Below, piece by piece: positions 31,272 to 39,973 of a DNA stretch of 64,000 bases; position 1 is the stretch's first letter; each line of letters begins with the position of its first letter. A program made the position numbers and the translations under genes. The notes under the pieces were generated by a model. It worked only from the letters and a program-made list of their open reading frames with translations. It had not been told where the DNA came from and ran no database searches. The DNA comes from Microcoleus sp. FACHB-1515 (GTDB lineage: Bacteria; Cyanobacteriota; Cyanobacteriia; Elainellales; Elainellaceae), in contig NZ_JACJPO010000020.1 in assembly GCF_014696105.1 (NCBI RefSeq), forward strand, positions 186,001-250,000. Reading direction: 5' to 3'.

Positions 31272-32936
31272 ATGGCTAAACCTGCAATTTTCACCGTTGA
31301 TGATGACCCCGAAGTGTTGCAGGCGATCGCCCGCGATTTACGACAAAAATATGGCGATCGCTTTCGGATTGTTCGCGCCGATTCAGGTCAAAGCGCGATC
31401 GATGCAGTGGAACAGTTGAAGCTGAGAAACGAAGCGATCGCTTTGTTCTTGGTCGATCAGCGGATGCCACAGATGAACGGCGTTGAATTTTTAGAGCAGG
31501 CGCTGCCGCTTTTTCCTGATGCAAAACGCGCCTTGTTGACGGCTTATGCCGATACGGATGCAGCCATTCAAGCCATTAACAGTACCCAAATTGACTATTA
31601 CCTGCTGAAGCCTTGGAATCCGCCAGAAGAAAAACTTTATCCGGTTCTTGATGATTTGCTCAATGATTGGCTCGCCTCATTTCGCCCGCCGTTTGAAGGC
31701 ATTCGCGTCGTCGGCAATCGCTGGTCGCCGCAGTCGCATCAGGTGAAAGATTTTCTCGCGCGCAACCAAGTTCCCTATCAGTGGATGGACATTGAACTTG
31801 ACTTGGAAGCGGAAAAATTAGTTACATTTGCGGAGTCGAACTGTCACCAAGATTTGCCGCTGGTTCTGTTTCCTGACGGCTCCAAACTGATCAAACCGTC
31901 CAACCTACAAATTGCTGAAAAAATTGGCCTTAGAACACAAGCCGATCGCCCCTTCTACGATCTCGTCATTGTCGGTGGTGGTCCGTCTGGACTCGCAGCG
32001 GCAGTGTATGGCGCATCTGAGGGACTCAGCACCGTGATGATTGAGCGCGAAGCTCCGGGCGGACAGGCCGGATCAAGCTCGCGCATTGAAAACTACCTCG
32101 GCTTTCCCGTTGGCCTGAGCGGAGCAGATTTGGCGCGTCGCGCCGTGACGCAAGCCAGACGATTTGGTGTGGAACTGCTGTCGCCGCAGGAGGTGGTGCG
32201 GGTGCGCGTGCAAGATCCCTATCGCGTTGTAGAACTTCAAGACGGCAGCGAAATTAGCTGTCACGTTTTGCTGATTGCAACGGGCGTGTCGTATCGCAAA
32301 CTGGATGTGCCGGGACTCGATCGCCTCACGGGAGCAGGCGTTTACTACGGTGCAGCCATGACCGAAGCGCTCTCCTGCTCTGGCGAAGATGTTTACATTG
32401 TCGGCGGCGCAAACTCAGCCGGACAAGCGGCGATGTACTTCTCCAAATACGCCGGACGAGTGATCATGCTGGTGCGCGGCGAATCGCTCACCAAAAGCAT
32501 GTCGCAATATTTGATCGACCAGATTGAATCGACCGAAAATATCATCGTGCGCCCGTTCACCACTGTTCAAGAAGTTAAGGGCGACACGCATCTTGAAGCG
32601 CTGACGATCGCCGATGCCCGCACGGGAGGAACTGAAACGGTTCCCGCCGCTTCTTTGTTTATCTTCATCGGTGCAAGTCCGGGAACCGACTGGCTGGACG
32701 GCACGGTGGAGCGCGACAAACAAGGCTTCGTCCTCACAGGTCCCGATCTCATGCTGGAGCGCAAACGTCCGAAAGGCTGGACGCTCGATCGCGACCCGTT
32801 CCTGCTGGAAACCAACGTCCCTGGAATTTTTGCCGCTGGCGATGTACGTTACGGCTCGGTGAAGCGCGTCGCGTCCGGCGTGGGAGAAGGCGCGATCGCG
32901 GTGCAGTTTGTGCATCGCTATTTGAGCAAAGTGTGA
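31272..32936 (+). CDS. Response regulator fused to a thioredoxin-reductase-like flavoprotein
   Basis: 554 residues. Residues 1-125 are a receiver domain (IFTVDDDPEVL, phospho-acceptor Asp in LFLVDQRMPQMNG, Lys in YLLKPW). Residues 150-225 are glutaredoxin/thioredoxin-like without a CxxC (RVVGNRWSPQSHQVKDFLAR). Residues 235-550 are the FAD/NAD(P)H part of thioredoxin reductase (VIVGGGPSGLAAAVYGASEG, VYIVGGANSAGQAAM), but the redox CxxC of the NADPH domain is absent (MTEALSCSGEDVY). It pairs with the histidine kinase 185 bases downstream. Likely a redox-linked signalling output without disulfide reductase chemistry. Confidence 0.9.
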   Translation: MAKPAIFTVDDDPEVLQAIARDLRQKYGDRFRIVRADSGQSAIDAVEQLKLRNEAIALFLVDQRMPQMNGVEFLEQALPLFPDAKRALLTAYADTDAAIQAINSTQIDYYLLKPWNPPEEKLYPVLDDLLNDWLASFRPPFEGIRVVGNRWSPQSHQVKDFLARNQVPYQWMDIELDLEAEKLVTFAESNCHQDLPLVLFPDGSKLIKPSNLQIAEKIGLRTQADRPFYDLVIVGGGPSGLAAAVYGASEGLSTVMIEREAPGGQAGSSSRIENYLGFPVGLSGADLARRAVTQARRFGVELLSPQEVVRVRVQDPYRVVELQDGSEISCHVLLIATGVSYRKLDVPGLDRLTGAGVYYGAAMTEALSCSGEDVYIVGGANSAGQAAMYFSKYAGRVIMLVRGESLTKSMSQYLIDQIESTENIIVRPFTTVQEVKGDTHLEALTIADARTGGTETVPAASLFIFIGASPGTDWLDGTVERDKQGFVLTGPDLMLERKRPKGWTLDRDPFLLETNVPGIFAAGDVRYGSVKRVASGVGEGAIAVQFVHRYLSKV

Positions 32937-32953
32937 GGCGATCGAGTGCCTTG

Positions 32954-33058
32954 AACTAAAGTTCGGGCTGACAGCTAAAGTCAGTTGAAACTGACTGGGA
33001 TCGAACTTTAACCCATTTCAATGGGTTATCGCTTTTAGCCTGAAATTGATTTCAAGGC
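32954..33058. repeat. Cluster of four small hairpins
   Basis: AGTCAGTTGAAACTGACT (32979-32996), AACCCATTTCAATGGGTT (33010-33027), an imperfect CCTGAAATTGATTTCAAGG (33040-33058), and AACTAAAGTT near 32954. These look like an intergenic hairpin repeat of cyanobacteria and lie between the flavoprotein and kinase genes. Confidence 0.7.
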
Positions 33059-33121
33059 TTGTTCTCAGCCAATCCGATCGCCCGACGATCGAATCAGGAA
33101 AACCTCTTCAGTGGAGCAGCC

Positions 33122-34522
33122 ATGAGCGGACTTTGTGTGGATAGTTTGCTGACGATCGAACTGTTTCAAATTTTGCCGAGAACGCGCTTGGAATGGGTGT
33201 GCGATCGCGCTCAAGAAATTCGCTTAGCAACAGGCGATGTTTTTGTGCGCGAAGGCGATCCGGGGCGCGGATTCTTGATTTTGATGGAAGGTCGAATCAG
33301 CATTACGCGCACCAGTGAAGGAATCGAAATGCCGATCGGTCAGCACGAAGCACCCGCCTTTTTTGGCGAAGTTCAAGTGTTGACCGGAGACCGAACGCCC
33401 GTGACGCTCTATGCCAAAACAGACTGCCGAATTTTTCAAATTTTGGAGGAAGATTTTCTTGAACTGCTGCATGAATGCCGCGAGTTTGAGCGCAAAATTT
33501 TTCAAGTTGTTGCACAGCGATTGCGCGGATTGGAATCGTTCATTCGCAATCGCGAAAAGATGGCGGCATTGGGTACGCTTTCGGCTGGATTGGCACATGA
33601 ATTAAACAATCCGGCTGCGGCAGTGGTGCGAGCGATGCAGGATGTTGTTCCGGCGTTAGTGGAACTGCAACGAATGAATTTAGTGGCAGGTCGGGCGCAG
33701 ATGGATGACGATCATGTGCAGCAGTGGACAAACGTGCGCGATCGCGGTCACGATACGATTCTCAATCATTCCCTTAGTGTGATGGCGGTGAGCGATCGCG
33801 AAGAGGAACTGCTCGACTGGCTGGAAAATTATGGCATTCATGATGCGTGGAAACTAGCGGCACCGCTGGCAATGGGAAATGTTGATCCAGACACGCTATC
33901 GATGCTGATGGAACGCTGGCAAGATGACCCGACTGAACTGCGAGAAATGGGAATCCGCTGGCTTGCACTTTCTTTTGATGTGATGACTTTAATCACTAGT
34001 GGATTGCGGGGCGCACAGCGAATTTCCGAACTTGTTCAGGCAATGAAATCCTACTCACATCTCGATCAAGGAGCACAACAACTCATTGATATTCATGAGG
34101 GCATTGAAGACACTGTGCGGCTGTTTGGCTTCAAGCTGAAGCAAGGCATTGAAATTAAACGCTGTTACGATCGCACCCTGCCGAAAATCCTTGCTTATGG
34201 CAGCGAACTCAACCAGGTCTGGACAAATTTAATTGACAATGCGATCGATGCAATTGCAGGCAAAGGCACAATCCAAATTGCCACGATGCGACTGGGCGAT
34301 CGAATTCAAGTGCAGTTTACTGATTCGGGAACGGGCATTCCGATCGAAATTCAATCGCGCATCTTTGAACCATTTTATACAACCAAACCCGTCGGTAAAG
34401 GCACTGGCCTCGGCTTAGAACTGTCTCGCCGCATCATCGAAAATCGGCATGGCGGCACAATTTCACTTCAGTCGAAACCCGGAGAAACCAAGTTCAACAT
34501 TTGCCTGCCGATCACTCATTAA
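33122..34522 (+). CDS. Cyclic-nucleotide-binding domain sensor histidine kinase
   Basis: 466 residues from the ATG of MSGLCVDSLLTIE. Residues 15-135 form a cyclic-nucleotide-binding-type barrel (VFVREGDPGRGFLILMEGRI, PAFFGEVQVLTGDRTPVTLY). The phospho-acceptor His is in AALGTLSAGLAHELNNPAAA (about 160-180), and the ATPase domain has NLIDNAIDAI, DSGTGIP and GTGLGLELSRRII. There is no membrane segment, so it is cytoplasmic. The adjacent receiver-flavoprotein gene on the same strand is its likely partner. Confidence 0.92.
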   Translation: MSGLCVDSLLTIELFQILPRTRLEWVCDRAQEIRLATGDVFVREGDPGRGFLILMEGRISITRTSEGIEMPIGQHEAPAFFGEVQVLTGDRTPVTLYAKTDCRIFQILEEDFLELLHECREFERKIFQVVAQRLRGLESFIRNREKMAALGTLSAGLAHELNNPAAAVVRAMQDVVPALVELQRMNLVAGRAQMDDDHVQQWTNVRDRGHDTILNHSLSVMAVSDREEELLDWLENYGIHDAWKLAAPLAMGNVDPDTLSMLMERWQDDPTELREMGIRWLALSFDVMTLITSGLRGAQRISELVQAMKSYSHLDQGAQQLIDIHEGIEDTVRLFGFKLKQGIEIKRCYDRTLPKILAYGSELNQVWTNLIDNAIDAIAGKGTIQIATMRLGDRIQVQFTDSGTGIPIEIQSRIFEPFYTTKPVGKGTGLGLELSRRIIENRHGGTISLQSKPGETKFNICLPITH

Positions 34523-34530
34523 TCAACCCG

Positions 34531-35070
34531 CTACTGCTGATTTAATCGGGCTTCAAGTTCTGCAATGCGATCGAGCATTCGCTGCTTTTCGGCATCGATC
34601 GCACTTTGCAGCGCAATCACTTCACTGTGTCGCGCTTCGATTTCTTTGGCTTTTTGCTCTAGCTGCTGCTTTTCGGCTTTCAGCTTTTCTTCCAGGTCTT
34701 GAATTTGGTCGCGCCGCGCTTCCATTTCCAGCGATCGCCGTCCCAATTCTTGACTTTGCAGAGTAAGCGATTGTCGCCACTGCTCGGCTCGCTGTTCTTC
34801 TTGCTGCAAAGTTTCGGGCGTGATGCCAACCGCAAGATATTGTTCTACCAAATCAAGTACCCAATCTTTGGCAGATTCGGCCTCGATCAGTTCGCCTGAT
34901 GCGGCCAGCTTGACCAGCAGCAGCACGCCAATTTCATAGTCGAGGCGATCGACAGTGGCGATCGATTCACTAGACAGCACTTCCCAAACCGGATCGGATT
35001 TTTGGACCGCCAGCAGTTGAAGGGTTGTCTTCTCGGTGGATTGGGTTTTTACCTGCGCCAGATGCAGCAT
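34531..35070 (-). CDS. Coiled-coil hypothetical protein
   Basis: 179 residues. The first 85 are mixed (VWEVLSSESIATVDRLDYEI), then a long predicted coiled coil from about 90 to the end (EEQRAEQWRQSLTLQSQELG, EKLKAEKQQLEQKAKEIEAR). It resembles the C-terminal coiled tails of cyanobacterial transposase-related or DUF4351-type proteins, but no such domain is seen. It converges with the kinase gene, 8 bases apart. Confidence 0.6.
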   Translation of the reverse strand: MLHLAQVKTQSTEKTTLQLLAVQKSDPVWEVLSSESIATVDRLDYEIGVLLLVKLAASGELIEAESAKDWVLDLVEQYLAVGITPETLQQEEQRAEQWRQSLTLQSQELGRRSLEMEARRDQIQDLEEKLKAEKQQLEQKAKEIEARHSEVIALQSAIDAEKQRMLDRIAELEARLNQQ

Positions 35071-35189
35071 GAATTCAAAAATGACCCAACTTTGACAATC
35101 AGTATACCCTTCAAGCTAGACAAGATTAGTATCTCGAAAGTAGCGAAATCTCGACCCTAAAATTGAGATGAATCAAAAGGAAGGTAAAA

Positions 35190-35729
35190 ATGTCACTCAC
35201 ACTCAAAGATTTAGAAAAGCTGCAAGCCAACTATCCAGATTATCGAATGGAGTTAGTCAATGGAGAAATTGTTGTAACGAGTCCGTCAGGGTATGAATCA
35301 GAAGAAGTTGCAACCGAGATGGCTCGTCAGCTTGGCAATTGGGCAAAGCCGCGCCAGCTTGGACGAGTCACCGGATCAAGTGCTGGATTTGTTTTGCCAA
35401 ACTCGGACATGCGTGCGCCTGATGTATCGTTTGTTCTGGCAGAACGGTTGCGCCGCAGTCCGCGCAGCTTTGCTGAACTCGCACCGGATCTAATCGTAGA
35501 AGTGAAGTCGGCCAGCGACAGCCTTACCGGACTGAGAAACAAAATTGACAGCTTTTTGGCAGAAGGAACGCAGGTTGGTATCTTAATCAATCCAGAACAG
35601 CGATCGCTCGAAGTTCGCCGCTCCAACGCAGCACCCGTCACGCTGCAAGACGGCGAGATTCTGACGCTGCCCGATCTACTGCCCGGCTGGGAACTGGTCA
35701 TCAGCGAAATTTGGCCGCCGGAATTCTAA
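35190..35729 (+). CDS. Uma2 family (DUF820) endonuclease-like protein
   Basis: 179 residues with AAGGAAGG just upstream of the ATG. The PD-(D/E)XK plan of Uma2 proteins is clear: MELVNGEIVVTSPSGYESEE, APDVSFVLAE with Asp near 75, and PDLIVEVKS with Glu and Lys near 103. Uma2 genes are very numerous in cyanobacteria and of unclear role. It overlaps the 3' end of the convergent hydrolase gene by four bases. Confidence 0.9.
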   Translation: MSLTLKDLEKLQANYPDYRMELVNGEIVVTSPSGYESEEVATEMARQLGNWAKPRQLGRVTGSSAGFVLPNSDMRAPDVSFVLAERLRRSPRSFAELAPDLIVEVKSASDSLTGLRNKIDSFLAEGTQVGILINPEQRSLEVRRSNAAPVTLQDGEILTLPDLLPGWELVISEIWPPEF

Positions 35730-37333
35730 GGAGCGACGGGTAATTCGAGGAACGATCGCCCCGCTCCCCCAATTCTCAAAGTGATCACTCGCGCCTCAAT
35801 TAGCCGACTGTCGCGTGGAGCATCACCCGTTCCCGCATTCACCGCATACGCAGGCGAACAGGCCGCACTCAAACTCAAGCGCAAGGCGTGACCCGCCGCA
35901 ATTCGCGCACAAGTTGGCTGTAAGGGAATGCGGAGCGGTGAACTCGACAAGTCAAACCGCGCATAGCCCTGAGTGATGTTGAAAATGCCGATCGAGTGCA
36001 CGTCCGACAAAACCGCACATAGATCAAAACTGGCTGCATCCGCAACGCAATCCACTTCAAGCACCACTTCACCTGCCAAATGCAAATCTGCGCTGAGCGG
36101 TTCACTCGTGTAGGTCAAAATGTCCGATCGCCCGTCGAGGCTCGATCGATCGAACGATCCTGCCGGAAAGGTTGCATGTCCGCCCAAAGCCGGAACGGGT
36201 CGCCAAGGATCATGCACGAGCAGTTCGAGGGAACGATCGGGAATTTGTTCAACAAGCTGACCTTCGGTTTCGCTCAGGCTGGCGAGTCCGGTTGAAGTGA
36301 GATAAAGGAGTTGGGGGTTCGTCGTTGGGTATTCGGGAAAGCTGCGCCAGCGATCGCCAAACATCTCGAAGCAGTGGACGGGCGGTTCGTCGAGCAATCC
36401 GGTATCTTTGCCTTTGAGGAAGTGATCGAACCAGCGAATTTGGATGCGATCGATATCGTGGTTTGCCGCCGCGCCAAAATCGATCGCGCCCACGCGCCGA
36501 CTCCAAGGCAAATGCGCCCAAGGGCCAACATACAGATGTTGCGGCTGAGTCCGTTCTGCCATTTCGCGATACAGCCGCATTGTGCCGCGCAAATAGATGT
36601 CGAACCAGCCGCCCACATGCAGCATCGGTAAATCGACATCCTGTAAATTCGGCTTGAGGTTTTGCCAGTATTCGTCGGGTGTGGGATGGGCGATCCAATC
36701 GTGGTAGAAGGAATCGGGGGCGAGTTCTTCGAGCAGGAGCGATCGCACATTGACGGGATCTTGCAGCGGTATTCGCGCTGCTGCATACAGCCGTTTGTAT
36801 GCCGATTCGTCGCCTTTGCGTCTGGCTGTTTCTGCGGCTAGCTGAATTGCCCAGCCCAAACTTTGCTGATAGCAGAACGCGCCATTTTCATAGGCCCAGT
36901 CGTGGTAGAGGTCATAGCCCACCATTGCGGGCGCGATCGCCTTGAGCGCACTCGGTTTTGCACTCGCGGCGTAAAGCTGAGTCATCCCCTGATACGAAAA
37001 GCCATACATCCCAACCACGCCTGTACTGCGGGAAAGCTGAGAGACCCAGTTCACCGTATCTTCGCCGTCTTCGACTTCGTGCCCGAATAGGGAAAACTCG
37101 CCCTCGGATGTGCCGCGTCCGCGTGTATCTTGAATCACGACGATGTAGCCCTGCGCGGCGTACCAAGTGGGGTGAGCATAAACGACGGTGGAGGCGATCG
37201 ATCGGCCATAGGGCTGCCGCATCAGCAGAACCGGAAATTCACCGTCCGCATCGGGATAGTAAACATCCGCATCGAGCCGAATGCCGTCTCGCGTCCGCAT
37301 CGAAACGACTGTGGGAGGAAGCACGTTCAGCAT
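35726..37333 (-). CDS. CocE/NonD (S15-type) alpha/beta hydrolase
   Basis: 535 residues: N-terminal hydrolase domain with DVYYPDADGEFPVLLMRQPY, DTRGRGTSEGEFS and the nucleophile Ser in VGMYGFSYQGMTQLYAAS, then a C-terminal jelly-roll domain (DLHLAGEVVLEVDCVADAAS, IPLQPTCARIAAGHALRLS). The family includes cocaine esterase and X-Pro dipeptidyl peptidases. It is the last gene of a minus-strand group behind a cupin and a RutB-like hydrolase. Confidence 0.88.
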   Translation of the reverse strand: MLNVLPPTVVSMRTRDGIRLDADVYYPDADGEFPVLLMRQPYGRSIASTVVYAHPTWYAAQGYIVVIQDTRGRGTSEGEFSLFGHEVEDGEDTVNWVSQLSRSTGVVGMYGFSYQGMTQLYAASAKPSALKAIAPAMVGYDLYHDWAYENGAFCYQQSLGWAIQLAAETARRKGDESAYKRLYAAARIPLQDPVNVRSLLLEELAPDSFYHDWIAHPTPDEYWQNLKPNLQDVDLPMLHVGGWFDIYLRGTMRLYREMAERTQPQHLYVGPWAHLPWSRRVGAIDFGAAANHDIDRIQIRWFDHFLKGKDTGLLDEPPVHCFEMFGDRWRSFPEYPTTNPQLLYLTSTGLASLSETEGQLVEQIPDRSLELLVHDPWRPVPALGGHATFPAGSFDRSSLDGRSDILTYTSEPLSADLHLAGEVVLEVDCVADAASFDLCAVLSDVHSIGIFNITQGYARFDLSSSPLRIPLQPTCARIAAGHALRLSLSAACSPAYAVNAGTGDAPRDSRLIEARVITLRIGGAGRSFLELPVAP

Positions 37334-37337
37334 CGGT

Positions 37338-37793
37338 TTAGGCTAAAAGCGCAGCCGGAGCGCGACGGAGGACAGCCATATCTTCGGCATCAAGCTCGAC
37401 CTGGACACCGCTGCGAATGAGTTCCGCGAAGTGTTCGTTGGGAACCATAATGGTCAAGGTGTAAAGTCGCTCTGCCCCAGTATTTTCAATCTCATGAATT
37501 CCAGTGGGCGGCACGAGCAGGCTATCTCCAGCCTGAATCGGAACAGTTTTGCCATCACAGGTTGCTGTGCCTTCGCCTTTCAGGACGAAGAACATTTCAA
37601 CCGCCATTTGGTGTCGGTTGGGCGGCGTTTTTCCACCTACATCGAAGATTTCGACGCAAAAGGTGAGCGACATGTTGGCGATTACGGGGTCGAAGACGAG
37701 CGCCAGTCGATTTGTCGCATCAGGGCTGATACGAAACGCCTGATATTCCGTCGGCGATTTGATAACGGGAATCACACAGCTTTTGGAATTCAT
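37338..37793 (-). CDS. Cupin domain protein
   Basis: 151 residues. Cupin motif 1 is RHQMAVEMFFVLKGEGTATC (about 60-79) and motif 2 is PPTGIHEIENTG (about 95-106). The metal-ligand pattern is partly kept: His in RHQMAVE, Glu in EMFF, His in GIHE. The stop is 4 bases before the CocE-like gene start, so the genes are co-transcribed. Enzyme or ligand-binding role unknown. Confidence 0.85.
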   Translation of the reverse strand: MNSKSCVIPVIKSPTEYQAFRISPDATNRLALVFDPVIANMSLTFCVEIFDVGGKTPPNRHQMAVEMFFVLKGEGTATCDGKTVPIQAGDSLLVPPTGIHEIENTGAERLYTLTIMVPNEHFAELIRSGVQVELDAEDMAVLRRAPAALLA

Positions 37794-37812
37794 GGTTGAT
37801 TTCTCCAGATTG

Positions 37813-38616
37813 TTAAGCGTCGGGCAATCGGCGGCTTTCGTTCATCTTCACGGCATCTAGAATATTGTGCGAACTGCACACAAAACCAAAACACTGTCGG
37901 ACGTTGTAGATCGTCGCTTGCCAGCAATATTCCGGTGAAGTGGTCGCTGTGCAGTCGGAGACGAGAATGCAGTCGTAGCCGAGGAAGTTTGCGTCCTGCA
38001 AAGTCGCCATGACGCACTGATCGGCGTTGACTCCGGTGAAAAAGAGCGTCGATCGCCCCAAGTTCCGCAAAATGCTATCCAGCGGCGTATCCCAAAATCC
38101 GCTCATCCGATACTTATCGACATAAATATCATCTGGCAACTGCTCTAGTTCATCGACAACTGCCGCCGCCCAACTGCCCTTTTGCAAAACGGGTGCTTGA
38201 TTGGCAGGCAAGGGATCGCCTAAACCGACGCCTAAGCCAGTCGGATTGTAAACATGGCGAACGCTGGCGCTAATGTTGATTAAATCCGCGCGATTGCCCC
38301 AGTTCAGCCAGATCACGGGAACCTGCTTTTGCCGCAGGGCGGGCAGGAGAGCTTGCAGCGGCGCGATCGGACTTTGCGCCGGACTGACATCCACGCCAAT
38401 ATGCGCCAGCCAGCCATCCGGGTGACAAAAATCGTTTTGCATATCGACCACGACGATCGCCGCTTTCGCCAAATCAAGTCGCACATCTTTTGTTTCGGTT
38501 GCCAGCGTAATCGGCTGCGGTGTCAAAGGCGGGCGTGTGATGTCGGCAAAGTTGGCATCCACCGACCACGCATTCGGCGGCACACCCAAGGTTTGAAGCG
38601 ATCGATTGGTTGGCAT
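37813..38616 (-). CDS. RutB-like cysteine hydrolase (isochorismatase family)
   Basis: 267 residues with the full Asp-Lys-Cys triad: Asp58 in VVVDMQNDF, Lys168 in VDKYRMSGFWDTPLDSIL and Cys201 in GVNADQCVMAT. Around the Lys it reads like RutB, the ureidoacrylate hydrolase of pyrimidine breakdown (QKGSWAAAVVDEL, SGFWDTPLDSILRNLG). Biuret hydrolase and other amide hydrolases share this fold. It starts the minus-strand trio (hydrolase, cupin, CocE-like). The amide substrate is not certain. Confidence 0.85.
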   Translation of the reverse strand: MPTNRSLQTLGVPPNAWSVDANFADITRPPLTPQPITLATETKDVRLDLAKAAIVVVDMQNDFCHPDGWLAHIGVDVSPAQSPIAPLQALLPALRQKQVPVIWLNWGNRADLINISASVRHVYNPTGLGVGLGDPLPANQAPVLQKGSWAAAVVDELEQLPDDIYVDKYRMSGFWDTPLDSILRNLGRSTLFFTGVNADQCVMATLQDANFLGYDCILVSDCTATTSPEYCWQATIYNVRQCFGFVCSSHNILDAVKMNESRRLPDA

Positions 38617-38803
38617 GACACTGAGTCTAAATACTGCTGTCGTATGCCAAAAGCCTAGCTTGCTTCCGTAACGTGAGGCACGAACCGTTCTGTAGAACGC
38701 GAGAATCTGTCATAGGAAGTAGAAAAACTTAATCTTTTGTGACTGGAGCGATCGAACTCCACAAGCAGGCTCGATATAATCAGCGCAAGCACAGCTACTC
38801 CAA

Positions 38804-39469
38804 ATGTCGATCGCCCCTCAACCTTCAATCACAATTCCGCCGCTGCACCAGTGGATTGCTGCAACTTGGGCAGAGTATGTTGTGCTGCGGGATGCGCCGA
38901 TCGAGGAACGGATGCGACTATTTTTCGATCGCGGCAGGATGTGGCTTGATATGGGCGGAGAAGGAATTAATCATTCTCAGGTCAGCGATTTGTTGACAAT
39001 GCTGTTTGGATTTTGGGCAGTGCAGCATCCAGAGCAGATGTACAACTCGTTTGGTCGCTGCCTGTTAGAGAAACCGGAAACCCAAGCTTGTGCGCCGGAT
39101 CTTGTTCTTTATATCGGTGAGGATTATCCGCGCTGGCGGGAAGGTGAACCGCGCCGCATTGACTTGTCACGCTGGCGAGTTCCAAATTTGGTAGGTGAAA
39201 TTGGTGATACAACTTTGGCGACAGATTTAGATGAGAAGAAACATTTGTATGAAGCGCTAGAAATTCCGGAATATTGGGCGATCGATGTGCGCGGCAGACG
39301 CATTTTTGCTTTTGAGTTACAGTTAGGAAAGTATGAGATTTGTACGACTTCTCAAGCATTGTCAGGATTGCCGATCGCGCTGTTAGAGCAAGCGATCGAT
39401 CGGCTTGCTGAAGAAACAAATACCAGTGCAGCAGCTTGGTTTGCTCAGCAGCTTCAATCGCTGAAGTGA
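38804..39469 (+). CDS. Uma2 family (DUF820) endonuclease-like protein
   Basis: 221 residues with the Uma2 layout: an N-terminal variable part, CAPDLVLYIGEDYPRWRE with Asp near 97, then PNLVGEIGDTT and LATDLDEKKHLYEALEIPEY, WAIDVRGRRIFAFEL. The second catalytic strand reads VGEIGD rather than VEVKS. It is a different subgroup from the gene at 35190. Confidence 0.88.
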   Translation: MSIAPQPSITIPPLHQWIAATWAEYVVLRDAPIEERMRLFFDRGRMWLDMGGEGINHSQVSDLLTMLFGFWAVQHPEQMYNSFGRCLLEKPETQACAPDLVLYIGEDYPRWREGEPRRIDLSRWRVPNLVGEIGDTTLATDLDEKKHLYEALEIPEYWAIDVRGRRIFAFELQLGKYEICTTSQALSGLPIALLEQAIDRLAEETNTSAAAWFAQQLQSLK

Positions 39470-39488
39470 TCGATCGCTTTGTAGATTT

Positions 39489-39878
39489 TTAACTGCCGCA
39501 GTAAACGATTAAATCAATCTCGACATCGCCCAATCCGGCCAGTGCAGTGACGCCGATCGTGGTGCGGCAGGGCAGGCGATCGCTGGCGAAATACGAGGCA
39601 TAAATTTCGTTGACGATCGGAAAAAAGCGGAAATCGGTCACAAAAATTCGCGACATTGTGACGCGATCGAAACTCGTGCCGCAGTGGTCTAGAACGAGCT
39701 TGAGATTTTCCATGACGCGGCGAGTTTGGTCTTCGATCGCTCCTCGGACGACTTCACCTGTCGCCGGATCTTCGGCCAGTTGCCCGGTCACAAACAGCAA
39801 ATCTCCGGCGCGAACCGCGTGCGAATAAGGAGCGACCGGAGGCAAAATATCAGTGGGTAAAGTAATGTATTCCAGCAC
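39489..39878 (-). CDS. RidA/YjgF/RutC family protein
   Basis: 129 residues: PVAPYSHAVRAGDLLFVTGQ, TRRVMENLKLVLDHCGTSFD, RIFVTDF, and the Arg in LPCRTTIGV that binds carboxylate in RidA deaminases. RidA removes reactive enamine/imine intermediates; RutC is the relative in pyrimidine breakdown. It lies between a RutB-like hydrolase and an amidohydrolase, which suggests a shared nitrogen-compound pathway. Confidence 0.93.
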   Translation of the reverse strand: MLEYITLPTDILPPVAPYSHAVRAGDLLFVTGQLAEDPATGEVVRGAIEDQTRRVMENLKLVLDHCGTSFDRVTMSRIFVTDFRFFPIVNEIYASYFASDRLPCRTTIGVTALAGLGDVEIDLIVYCGS

Positions 39879-39973
39879 GGGTTCAGTATAAAAACGACAG
39901 TTCAGCCTAGCTTGAAATGATACGCTAGAAGCGCTTGTGTACAGATGTGAAGGCTAGGGTTAAGGAAAGTAAA

